A program made the position numbers and the translations under genes. Below, piece by piece: positions 25,029 to 34,800 of a DNA stretch of 49,810 nt. The notes beneath the pieces were generated by a model. It searched no databases. It was not told the DNA's origin and worked only from the letters and a program-made list of their open reading frames with translations. Source of the DNA: Bacillus yapensis (GTDB lineage: Bacteria; Bacillota; Bacilli; Bacillales; Cytobacillaceae); assembly GCF_005280205.1 (NCBI RefSeq), contig NZ_SUND01000025.1:1-49810 (forward strand). Direction: 5' to 3'. How positions within the stretch are numbered: position 1 is the stretch's first letter; each line of letters opens with the position of its first letter.

Positions 25029-25775
25029 TTAATCAGTTATATATGAGTTTGCTATTTCAGAAATTTTATCAATTATTACTATTTCATTATCTTCCTTGTT
25101 CGTCATCCATGTATCACCCATTAAATTCAATGGGATGGAGGAAGACTTTGAATTATAAAGTGCTACTATATTTAACTTCTTTAATTCAGATTGAATATCG
25201 TTTTTACTCATACCATATTTATTGAGCATTACGTCAACATTGAATGTCATTTGTAAATCTTCTTTTTTTATTTCAATTAGGTTCCGTTCCTTTTCTAAAA
25301 GCTCACCTAATCGTAAACAATACTTTTCAAAGGTATCATTAAATCGTGTTGGATCGGCATGTTCAGTAATACTATACCAATCATCAATTAGTTCTCTTAG
25401 CAAACTTTTTTGGGCATTTGTAATGGTTTCTTTCCCATTATCCGTTCGTCTAACCACATTGAACCGAAACAAATCTTCAGGAAAAACAAATTCATTCAGC
25501 TCCACAGTTTGCATATTTTCTTTATCTAGGAAAGCATCCATCCCTAGGCATTTTAGAACTTCATCCAACGAAAGGTTTAAAGTTTGCATTATCACTTTTA
25601 AAGACTGAGTTGTTGGATTTTTCTTTTTACCACTTTCAAGCCTATATAAGTACGATTCACTTAACCTATGTCCATACTTCTCTGTTTCATCTGAGAATTT
25701 TGCAAAAGACCAACCCCTTGCCTCTCTTTCGTTTTTCATAAGAGAACCTAAATCAAATGTAGTTTCGTTTTCCAA
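25029..25775 (-). CDS. XRE-family (phage repressor-like) regulator
   Basis: 248 residues, TTG start with GGGAGGTGAG upstream. Residues about 10-65 form a Cro/CI-type HTH (LGSLMKNEREARGWSFAKFS, ending in ESYLYRLESGKKKNPTTQSL). The remainder is helical without a peptidase motif, so it is not a LexA-like self-cleaving repressor. It lies directly upstream of the helicase gene. A palindrome is shared between its own promoter and the helicase promoter. It probably keeps the replication module silent, as Stl-like repressors do in satellite islands. Confidence 0.85.
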   Translation of the reverse strand: MENETTFDLGSLMKNEREARGWSFAKFSDETEKYGHRLSESYLYRLESGKKKNPTTQSLKVIMQTLNLSLDEVLKCLGMDAFLDKENMQTVELNEFVFPEDLFRFNVVRRTDNGKETITNAQKSLLRELIDDWYSITEHADPTRFNDTFEKYCLRLGELLEKERNLIEIKKEDLQMTFNVDVMLNKYGMSKNDIQSELKKLNIVALYNSKSSSIPLNLMGDTWMTNKEDNEIVIIDKISEIANSYITD

Positions 25776-25837
25776 GGACTCACCTCCCTATAATGTTATG
25801 TTGCTTTCAACCTTATGATTAAATTCTATCATCGCTA

Positions 25838-25851
25838 TTGCCTTTAGTCAA
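25838..25851. promoter_or_regulatory. Candidate XRE operator in its own promoter
   Basis: TTGCCTTTAGTCAA, with dyad symmetry TTG-x-CT-TT-AG-x-CAA, lies 63 bp upstream of the XRE start and matches the site at 24974-24987 at 12 of 14 positions. A second dyad, ATGAAGGTA ... TACCTTTCAT, lies about 30 bp further upstream. Confidence 0.45.
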
Positions 25852-26022
25852 TATAATTTTTGATTATTATTTCAAAATCAAAATGAAGGTAACTTGATTT
25901 ACCTTTCATAATACATAATGCACCAATCCATTGTTTATAGTCAATGTTATTGTGTTCTACCTCTACATTTCCATTCACAAAAGGCTATGTGTACCTGAAA
26001 AACATATTTTATCTAGGCTTTT

Positions 26023-26926
26023 CGAGTGAAAGAGTATAACTTATATAATCTATCCCAACATTCATTCTAAAAATCCAAATCCCTAATATGGGTATTCGAG
26101 TGAAACGAGTACATATACAAATACTTCATCCACAATAAAAGAACCTTTATAAGAATTATTACTACACCGTTACTTGTTGATTTACATGATCCTGTTGAAT
26201 GGAGCACTTAATATTTCAATTTGCCACCTAAACTTTGTGTATTTGTCTTTTACCGTAAAGAGCGGTCTTTTCATTATTTAAGAGAGTATTAGCTTGCTTA
26301 TGTGATATAACATCAAGGCAAACGAGTGAAACGAGTGGTGTTATTTACAATCAATTTCATGGTTTTTTATAGTGATCCCTATTTATCTATCAAAAATCTA
26401 CTTAATATTTATTTAATCCACTCGTTTTACTCGAAAAGACATAAATGCTTCATTCAATGCAAAAATAACGTTGTGGTTACATCCTTCAAAATGGGATTCC
26501 TTAAAAAACTTTTCAAAAAGAGTAGAATAGATGATTAAATAAATTACTCGTTTTACTCGTATCAATTAATGGGAACATCAGCCCCACTTAATGATATTGT
26601 TTTTACCATCAAGGTGAATCTTCTACCATATGAAATGCTTATCCTATTTAAGTAAATACCTATTAACTTCAAAGCATACGAGTGAAACGAGTGGTATTTC
26701 ACATAAAAAGCTATTATTTATGATATTCTCTTTCCCTACGCCATCTAATAAATTTTACTAATGTCAAAATGTATAAGAACCACTCGTTTTACTCGTATTA
26801 AGGATAAAATGCTTCATTCAATGCAGTAGGATATAGAATTGCTATTATCCTCTAATATTAAATATTTAAAGAGTACCTTCAAAAGAGTTAAAAAGGGAAA
26901 TAGAAAAAAGCACTCGTTTCACTCGT
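26023..26926. repeat. Iteron-like repeat array (8 copies, both orientations), candidate origin
   Basis: Eight copies of CGAGTGAAACGAGTGG or its complement lie in the 1.4-kb non-coding gap: forward at 26023-26036 (one base shorter), 26097-26110, 26323-26338 and 26679-26694; reverse at 26418-26433, 26546-26560, 26780-26796 and 26911-26926. Each copy is itself two CGAGTG hexamers 9 bp apart (central AAA or, in some copies, TAAA), so a dimeric or tandem-domain protein could bind one face of the helix. Spacing is irregular (about 75-225 bp), which excludes CRISPR. Position next to a D5-type helicase and XRE gene suggests a replication origin. Confidence 0.8.
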
Positions 26927-27023
26927 ATCAGCCAAAAATGCAGTTGAATGAAGCATTTCCAGTTAATACAAAGCCCCTCTTAACTAGATAATTTTGTTTT
27001 TACCGTCAAGGGCAATCTTTTCC
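26241..27023. repeat. Two further repeat families interleaved with the iterons
   Basis: Family one contains TTGTTTTTACCGTCAAGG and CAATCTTTTCC: 26241-26271 (diverged), 26596-26627 and 26994-27023, all in the same direction. Family two is AAATGCTTCATTCAATGC at 26443-26460 and 26807-26824, each 10 bp after a reverse iteron, with an inverted, slightly diverged copy at 26939-26958. No plausible gene is seen from 25776 to 27174. Confidence 0.65.
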
Positions 27024-27133
27024 TCAAAGTTGATAATGCCTACCTAGAAATGCAGTGGATGCTACCATTATAGAGCCCTCTAAGAATTATCCATTAGACA
27101 TGCTCATTAAAAATGATTGTAAACGCACAAAAA

Positions 27134-27154
27134 GGAATCGGGTTAACCGACTCC
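27134..27154 (-). terminator. Terminator of the BREX operon
   Basis: On the minus strand GGAGTCGG and CCGATTCC pair around GTTAAC and are followed by TTTTTGTG. It lies 20 bp beyond the brxL stop. Confidence 0.8.
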
Positions 27155-27174
27155 TTCTTATATAGATATACTAT

Positions 27175-29232
27175 TTAGCTAACCCCTAAAGCCTTAAACA
27201 CAGCATCTATTGGATCAGAATAAAACACTGGCTGCACTTTTACCAAAAGATCTGGCGGAACTGTCTGCAAGTCCATAACTGACGCTGCAGGTATTAATAC
27301 TTTTTTAGCACCTGCATCTACGCATACTTGTAAAGTATTTGCAAATTCCTCCACTTTGGAAATAGTGCCACCGACAGTCATGTTGCCTATGACGACTAAA
27401 CTTTCCTGTGTTGGCTTTCCTAATGCACCCGAGCAAAGGCCAATTAATTCGGCAACTGCCAGTTCATCCGTCAAACCGATACCTTGTAAATCACTTATGT
27501 GCATGAGATAGTCTTTTGTTTTTGTACTAATGGTATTACTAATGCTTTTGCTATTAGCCGTAAAGAAACGAAATGCTGTGTCGAGGCTTTCTTTTGCTTC
27601 ACGGTTGGAACCAACACCTGATTTATCAAATTTACCTGTTCCACTAACAACTTGATTTTCGAGCTTATAGATACCAATCATGCCAGAATGACCATGCCCC
27701 GCAACATAAACATGCCCTGGCTTGCCCATACCTTCTGGTATTAATTTGCCTCCACCTTGCTCTGGGACTGATACATAATGTTCTTCCAGTGTTTCCTTAT
27801 CAATATATGAGAACATTACATCGTAGAACTCCATACCACCAATTTTCTTCAACTGTTCTTTAACCCTACGGCGACCTTCAAGAGCGTATTCCAATACCTC
27901 ACTGACTTCTTCCTTTGTAAATTCCCCATGAGGATAAAGGAGCTTTAACATACCAGAAACCGTTTTTCTGATTGCATTTGTATCACGTTGGTTTAGGTTG
28001 TTCCCAAGTTTAAAATAGCGATCAATAGCATCACTGAACGTTCGTTTCCGCATTTCACGGAAAAACTCTGCAATGTAATCCACTATAAAGCCATATTTTT
28101 CGGTAATAAGATCTGGTCGCATCTTTGGAATCTCCCAACCAGGCAGATAATAGTGCATCCGATCAAAGAATGCCGAGTCATTTGCCATCTCTTCAGGGAA
28201 TGGTGCAAACAAGTGTGATGTTTTAATTAATGTGTCCACACTTTGATTGATGTTGCCGACAAATACCATAGCAGCAGAGGCATTCTTCTCCTCTTTGCCT
28301 CTAGCAAAAGAACCTGATGCCATGTAGTCTTTCATAATTTGAATGCCATCTTTATCCTTAAAACGAATACCAGCCACTTCGTCGAAGGTAACACAATCCC
28401 ACATCCCTACAAGTCCTACTTTTCTCGTAGACATATTATAGAAAAGATTTGCTACGGTTGATTGTCCACCTGAAACGAGAATTGAATTCGGTGATAGTTC
28501 CTTATAGACATGCGATTTACCGGTACCTCGTGGCCCGAGTTCACACATATTGTAGTTGTTTTCTACAAGGGGAACCAAACGTAGCAACAAATGCCACTTC
28601 ACCCGCTCTTCTAATTGTGTGGGTTCCATTCCTATAGAGCGTATTAATACATCAATCCATTCGTCTTTTGTAAAGCTCTTTCTCCCTTCAAATACCTCAG
28701 CTATGTCCATATTTGGCATTTGAATCGGCTGTAAGCTACTAACATTAAAAGGATTGGAGTTCTTTACCTCTTCATCATAAAAATAATCAATTTTTACCAT
28801 GCACCATATACCCCCGACAAGGAGCTTATCAAACTCTTTCACATAAATGGATGATATAGGAACGCCTTTTAATCCTAGGTTTGAGAACTCGGCTTCGTAA
28901 GTATCTATCTTTGGATTTAACGCTACTGTTACCTTATCAATAACAGAGTATTGACCATATTCCCGTATACGTGATTTAATCTTCTCTGCCTCATCAGGGC
29001 GAACGAAATTTTCGGAAAGAATCTTTTTCACTCGCTCTAGTCCTTCACGAATACTGTCCTCATCATCAGTTGCAGCATACATTCCTAGTAAATACTCGAG
29101 TACGTAAATAGGGACGTTTGCTCCCTCTTTAATAAGATTGGTTAAATCTTTACGTACAACTCTTCCAGCAAAAACGTCATTCAGTTTTTTATCTAAATCA
29201 ATAGTTAATCCTTCATTTGCTCTTTCTTCCAC
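27175..29232 (-). CDS. brxL: BREX type 1 protein BrxL
   Basis: 685 residues, GTG start with GGGAGGAGGAC upstream. Walker A GPRGTGKS (233-240) and Walker B VTFDEVAG mark the AAA+ part. The C-terminal 150 residues have the Lon-protease fold (VVIGNMTVGGTISK, then AGAKKVLIP). The Lon Ser-Lys dyad is not evident: the Ser position sits in DELAVAELIG and the Lys position reads ANT. BrxL is essential for phage restriction in type 1 BREX and forms DNA-binding ring assemblies. Last gene of the operon, 18 bp after pglZ, with its own terminator. Confidence 0.93.
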   Translation of the reverse strand: MEERANEGLTIDLDKKLNDVFAGRVVRKDLTNLIKEGANVPIYVLEYLLGMYAATDDEDSIREGLERVKKILSENFVRPDEAEKIKSRIREYGQYSVIDKVTVALNPKIDTYEAEFSNLGLKGVPISSIYVKEFDKLLVGGIWCMVKIDYFYDEEVKNSNPFNVSSLQPIQMPNMDIAEVFEGRKSFTKDEWIDVLIRSIGMEPTQLEERVKWHLLLRLVPLVENNYNMCELGPRGTGKSHVYKELSPNSILVSGGQSTVANLFYNMSTRKVGLVGMWDCVTFDEVAGIRFKDKDGIQIMKDYMASGSFARGKEEKNASAAMVFVGNINQSVDTLIKTSHLFAPFPEEMANDSAFFDRMHYYLPGWEIPKMRPDLITEKYGFIVDYIAEFFREMRKRTFSDAIDRYFKLGNNLNQRDTNAIRKTVSGMLKLLYPHGEFTKEEVSEVLEYALEGRRRVKEQLKKIGGMEFYDVMFSYIDKETLEEHYVSVPEQGGGKLIPEGMGKPGHVYVAGHGHSGMIGIYKLENQVVSGTGKFDKSGVGSNREAKESLDTAFRFFTANSKSISNTISTKTKDYLMHISDLQGIGLTDELAVAELIGLCSGALGKPTQESLVVIGNMTVGGTISKVEEFANTLQVCVDAGAKKVLIPAASVMDLQTVPPDLLVKVQPVFYSDPIDAVFKALGVS

Positions 29233-29250
29233 TCACGGTCCTCCTCCCTT

Positions 29251-31809
29251 TTAAAAATCGAAGTCGCTGATAATGCCCAAGTTGATGTTAAACGGTATTT
29301 TCTCCACTACAACACTTGTCTCTGTATCCCTAATAGTCAGGTAATACGTTTTATTTCGATCATAAGGAATGTTCTTCAATACAAACCTTATTTTGAAAGT
29401 ACGATCAGCAGGATTATCAAATGGGCGGTCTCCTATAATCGTTTCCTCGTTAGATATTATATTTCCTTCCTCATCAGCCATATAGATGACAACAGTTCGA
29501 GGAGTTGTCTTGTCTTCCACCTTTTCGGTTTGGAAAAACTCAAGATTAAAAATGCTATTGGTTATCTTACGAGTAGTATTCGTAAGTTTAATATCTACTT
29601 TTTTAATGGCCCTAGCACCTTTTTGCCCAGTACGTTTGTTTTTAAACGATAATAGTGGGACGACAATTTCTTGCAGACTTGCACCACCATGAACAAAATT
29701 AATACCTGAACCTTGCATTTTGTATCTGAGCGTTGCCTTTGGCAAATAAGCTGTTAATTGCTGCTCATTTCTTATTACTGATGACAGATTGATAGCCAAT
29801 TGACCTGACACTTCACGCTGCTCTTTTGAAAGTATATAGCGACGTTTAACTTCAATATTATCTATTGAATCTTGTCCAATCTTATCACTTTCTTCTAATT
29901 CATCCCTTTGGTATAAGAAACCGTGATCAGCCGTAATATACACATTCGTTCCGCTTAAATCATCCCGAATAATTTTAACTAAGTCATACAATTGATTTAG
30001 TGAAGTTTCTACTGCATTAAATGTATAGACTTCTGTTGATGCCTTATCTCCCATTGCATCAATCGTATCGTGGTAGATGTATATGAGCTTTTTACCCTTA
30101 AAGGTTTCTCTTCGTCCCGCTTTATTCATCGCTAATACATCTTGAAAATGAACAGCAATGCTTTCAGTCACTTTAGATTCAATAATCTTTTTCCGATTTT
30201 CCAAACCAGAAGAATCTTTTCCATCAACAAATACCCTTGCATTTGTATCTATGTCTATTTCTTTATGTGGAAGGAGTGAAGGCATTCCTAGTTTTGTAAT
30301 AGAAGGCACAACACCGAGTAACGTTTCTACATCACAAACCCCCATTGTCTCGGTATTAAGACGTTCTGCCAGCTCGACACCTATTTCATAACGCATCGCA
30401 TCCGAAACAATAACAAAAACTCTTTCCCCATTTCTAACTTTAGAATCAATGAAAGTAGAATAAAAGTCTTGCTGATTTTTGATACCGGGTAATGACCAGT
30501 CCTGTGTCATTTCGGACTCAACCGCTTGGGACCAATGAGAACTTAACTCACCCATATACCAGTTTGTATATAGATTTTCTACCAGCATTTTTAACTTTTT
30601 CAATAGATCATGATTACTTTCTTCATCGTAGGCCACATAAAACTTACGGTAATATGAATCCATTAAATGATAGTCATTTACATACGCTTGATACAAATCA
30701 ATTGCACGACCTTGTGGAATACCTTGACGATGTTCTTTATAAAACTCATGAATTTTCACAGTATAGTATAGTGCCTCATATATGGAAGAAAAATTATCAT
30801 AGTAATGCTTAGCTCTTCTCAATTTAATGAGTTTCGTGTATTCTTCATAATCCTCAAGCTGTGTAACCAATCCATTAGCTATGTAAATGATGATTGCTCG
30901 GTCGAGATATGGGAAAGTATCCGCTTGTTTAAAGGCTTCAATTGGCAAATTATTGATTATGTTCGAAAGTTGGATTTCCTGCTCAGCCATTTCCGCATAT
31001 TCATCAAATACCACATAGTCCGTCTTATGGTGCATCCAATGGTCAATAAACACAACTGCATTCGCCTTATTTCGATTGGAAATAAAATCACTAAGCTCAT
31101 TTAGATTTTCTTCTTCAACCGATTGACTGAATGCCGTTACTACTAGATGGATGAATAATGTTTTTAGACTCTTCTTCTCCCGTTCATAACCATAGTGATT
31201 AGAAACATAATTCCAGAACACTTCAATATCAAAAAACTTCTCCAGAAGGGAAAGGTATTTATTCTCATTGTTATCCAGAGTGTCCATTAATACAGCCTTT
31301 AAAATCTCTTCAAAATCGGGTGTTCTAACGTTACATAAAACACTCATAATAGAAAGTTCAATGATCCCCTCTGAATAGGTTTCTATATTTAATGCTGAAA
31401 ACTTTCTAAAACGCTCCTTATTATTAAAGAAACGTTCATACTTTTTGATTACTGCCCGAAGTGATGGGTCTATATTCAACTCACTTAAAATAAGTGAAAT
31501 TCGATCTGCATAGAATGTTTTTGAATAAAAAACTGTATCTGCTAACCAGTTGTCTTCCACACCCAATTCCAAGTTTGTATAAATCAAGTAGGGGGAGGTA
31601 GGATCCTCTTCTTCAAGTAAATATTTCGTTTGAAACTGATTACGATCAGTTAGTGTATGAACCTTTACTTTATCAACGGAAAGACGTTCAATGTCCTCTG
31701 TGAATTCATTATCCTTGTCCACCCAGAACACAATCTTCCGTTCTTCCCCATTTTTTAATGGCTCTTTGAATATATCTGATAACGCAGCCTCAATTTGATT
31801 TATGTTCAT
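29251..31809 (-). CDS. pglZ: BREX phosphatase-domain protein PglZ
   Basis: 852 residues from the ATG at 31809, preceded by TAGGTGAAGG; a GTG three codons earlier is also in frame. The C-terminal half has the alkaline-phosphatase-superfamily metal motifs: VIVSDAMRYEIG (about 467-477, with the metal-binding Asp) and YITADHGFLY (about 625). The N-terminal part is helical. PglZ is a core BREX component, needed for both methylation and restriction in studied systems. It follows pglX after a 78-bp gap that contains a hairpin. Confidence 0.93.
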   Translation of the reverse strand: MNINQIEAALSDIFKEPLKNGEERKIVFWVDKDNEFTEDIERLSVDKVKVHTLTDRNQFQTKYLLEEEDPTSPYLIYTNLELGVEDNWLADTVFYSKTFYADRISLILSELNIDPSLRAVIKKYERFFNNKERFRKFSALNIETYSEGIIELSIMSVLCNVRTPDFEEILKAVLMDTLDNNENKYLSLLEKFFDIEVFWNYVSNHYGYEREKKSLKTLFIHLVVTAFSQSVEEENLNELSDFISNRNKANAVVFIDHWMHHKTDYVVFDEYAEMAEQEIQLSNIINNLPIEAFKQADTFPYLDRAIIIYIANGLVTQLEDYEEYTKLIKLRRAKHYYDNFSSIYEALYYTVKIHEFYKEHRQGIPQGRAIDLYQAYVNDYHLMDSYYRKFYVAYDEESNHDLLKKLKMLVENLYTNWYMGELSSHWSQAVESEMTQDWSLPGIKNQQDFYSTFIDSKVRNGERVFVIVSDAMRYEIGVELAERLNTETMGVCDVETLLGVVPSITKLGMPSLLPHKEIDIDTNARVFVDGKDSSGLENRKKIIESKVTESIAVHFQDVLAMNKAGRRETFKGKKLIYIYHDTIDAMGDKASTEVYTFNAVETSLNQLYDLVKIIRDDLSGTNVYITADHGFLYQRDELEESDKIGQDSIDNIEVKRRYILSKEQREVSGQLAINLSSVIRNEQQLTAYLPKATLRYKMQGSGINFVHGGASLQEIVVPLLSFKNKRTGQKGARAIKKVDIKLTNTTRKITNSIFNLEFFQTEKVEDKTTPRTVVIYMADEEGNIISNEETIIGDRPFDNPADRTFKIRFVLKNIPYDRNKTYYLTIRDTETSVVVEKIPFNINLGIISDFDF

Positions 31810-31844
31810 TCCCTTCACCTACTTTCTATTGAGTTTATAGTGCA

Positions 31845-31875
31845 AAGATACACCAGCAAAACACTGATGTATCTT
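31845..31875. other. Hairpin between pglX and pglZ
   Basis: AAGATACACCAG and CTGATGTATCTT form a stem with an 7-nt A-rich loop and one mismatch, directly after the pglX stop. The T-run after it is short on the minus strand. It may be a partial terminator or an mRNA-stability element that sets the ratio of PglX to PglZ and BrxL. Confidence 0.6.
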
Positions 31876-31887
31876 CGTTAGAGTTAA

Positions 31888-34800
31888 TTAGATTTTTGCG
31901 ACGAGACCTTTAAATATTTCATAATTCGCTATAACTCCTTCATCTAAATCCATTTCTATCTGCATATCTGCCATATGATGTAATTTTTCATCATATTCTT
32001 TTAACTCCTCAATCTTCTTATCCAATACCTTTAACTCTTTTTTAGCATTACTAATTTCTTTTGCAGTCGAGTCTCCTTCAATCACATTTAAATGGTTTTT
32101 TCTTTCAGCTTCCAGTCTTATTTGGTATTCATGCAGATAATCAGTTCTCATTCTTGATAGAGTTGTTTTATCATACCGGTGAATATAGACTAAACTGTTA
32201 AATGCTTTCTGTCTTCCTGAAGAAAAAAGCCAGTATATCGGGGTTCTTCTTCCTCTTGTATTGAATATGCCCATATGGTCATTATAGAACTCTGTAGTAA
32301 AATACTTCCCAAGTCTTTCTTTAGGTGTTTCCCTTTCCGTTCTTCCTAAAGCATTTGTAATAAAATCTAAGTTTTCGTTTAAATTACTTTCACCAAAAGT
32401 AATCCTAACAAACTCCACAAAACGTGTAACTATATCATTGTCAAGATGATCATCTTGGAATACCGGCAAAATTCCATCATTGCTTACAGGGAAACTTTTA
32501 TATTTACTAAGATCAAACTGTCCACCAGCATACACTACGCCAGGAATATCAATTGAATAACGACCTAAAATACAACCTACAGCATATGATATGAAATTTC
32601 TAATATCCCTTTCCAAATCGGGCGTATGAAGAATTATGTCCTCATCATCCACATCTGGAGTGAAATCCTCACTTAAATTATAAATGTCAATAAATAGCTT
32701 ATTCAACGATTCCTCATTTTCCTTCAATTGGAGAAAATCTTGTTTTTTGACAGCTTTCCATTCATCAAAAGAATCCTTTATTAATCCTGTTTCAGTTTTA
32801 TATTTAAGCAAAGGTGAGACCTCAAAGTCGATAGAGTTTTCAAATTCATCCCAATCCTTTTTGGCTATTTTGATTGAATCCTTTGCCAAGCTAACTATTC
32901 TACTTTTAAGATCCTTGTCCTCTGTAGGAATAAAAGGAATATATTTTATGTCGTTAACTTGCGTATTAGGAGTAGGGTTAAAAATACTAATAACAGTTGA
33001 AGCTATTTTCGTATTCAATAGTGCCAGAATATAATATTGCAATTCCTCATCATTTACATGTAGGGTAGGTCCACCTTTATCATAAATAACATTACTAACC
33101 CACCTGACAGTAAAACCTCTCAATGATACACCATTATACGTAATGCCTTCCCTATGCCAGTATTGTTTATCTAATAAATTTGAAGTTGGATTATTTTTAT
33201 AAAAAGCTCTACCAGCTTCTGACCAATCCACTACAAGTTCTATATTTCCAAACCACTTTCTGTAATCTCCACCTTTTGAATATAAACTCCATCTTTTTTC
33301 CTTTATTTTTTGGAGCTCCACTTCCCAAAAGTTCCTTAAATACTTTTTGTTATTTCCAGTTATGTTCTGGGAACCCGAAATTTCAATCACAGTATCCAAT
33401 ATTTCACTTTCAATAAATAGTCTTCTAAATCTTTTTGAAATCCAATAAGCAAACCTTTTTCCGGGAATCTCCACAAATACCTTGTCGCTAACAGTATATC
33501 TATAGCTTACATCGGAATTTTGAATAGCTTCCTTCACCTTAATTTCTTGAATATTTATGCCTTTAAAATCAAGTAATCTTATATATTCCCCAGGCACATT
33601 CACACTATAATTTCTTAGAGTAAAAGTACAAACTGGAACTGCAGCAGTCTCAAAAGCATTTGGTTCTAATTGAATCAATGAACTAATGGTTCTATCTCTA
33701 ATCAAGTCAGTTCTTAATATTTCATAGTTTTTTATAAACATCCACGCATAAGGAGTAACTAATCCAATTTGACCATTATCTTCAGTACAACTTTGAACAA
33801 ATTTAATAAAGACACTGAACAAATCTGTTCCATAATTAGGGTAATTTTCATCAATAAATTTCTTCAATTTTTCATTAAGGAATTTATATCCAATGTAAGG
33901 CGGATTTGTGATGGTACAAGTATATTTTTGATATAACAATTTCGCTTGCTTTATCAAATTTGGTAACAATAATAATGCTTTTTCTCTCAATCCTTCTTCA
34001 AAGAGATCACTCGCTGGATTGTTTTGAATAAATGTTAACCTTTCGTATAGAAAGTCTTGCGGAAAATGGTCTACATTTACTAAGGAACCAATCGTTTTAC
34101 CATCTATAAACTGTTTAATAAATTCTTTGGTATCATCATATCTCTTTCCAATATTTTCCCCAGCTATATAAGCAATGTCTTCATTCGTTAGAATATTGGT
34201 TTCTTGAATTGAAGCCAAATTTAGTATTAAACCATCTCTTTCAATACTTCTTAAAAATCGTCTATTATATTGCAATGCTTTCATTACAACAGAAAAACAG
34301 GCAAGTTGATAAGCCCTATCATCTATATCCAATCCATATAGATTATTCTCAATAATTAACCTCGGTATTTCTCTTTCAATATATCCACTTTTACTGTATA
34401 TTTCATAAAATACATCAAACATGTATACAAGAATATGCCCACTCCCCATGGATGGATCAAAACATTTGATTTCTTCTACTTTTAACTCTTTATTGATGAA
34501 AGGAGCCAAGTTATCATCAACATCTAGTCCTGGATTAGCGTTTTCCAGATAGAATTCCCAATCCTCTAACAGATCCCTATGTTCAGGGTGAGATTCAATC
34601 CAATAACGACCTAATGAATTTTGAACCATATAACGTACTATCCAGTTAGGTGTAAAAAGCTGGGTTGCAAAAGGTATTTCCTCGGTTTTATATTTCTTCT
34701 TTGCCTTAATTACCCTATCTTTCTCCTCTGCGATATAATATTGATACAACCAACCAATGACTTCAACCTTGGACCAATTATCTTCCGGTATAATTTCTGT

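Noticed and set aside
26326-26538. 70-codon plus-strand ORF in the repeat region
   Set aside because: Its first codons are an iteron itself, it lacks an RBS, and its composition is that of AT-rich non-coding DNA.
26023-26926. CRISPR array made of the 16-bp repeats
   Set aside because: Repeats are short, occur in both orientations and have irregular spacing of 75-225 bp; no cas genes are present.
27175-29232. Active Lon protease
   Set aside because: The C-terminal fold is Lon-like but the Ser-Lys dyad is not visible, and the operon order identifies BrxL.
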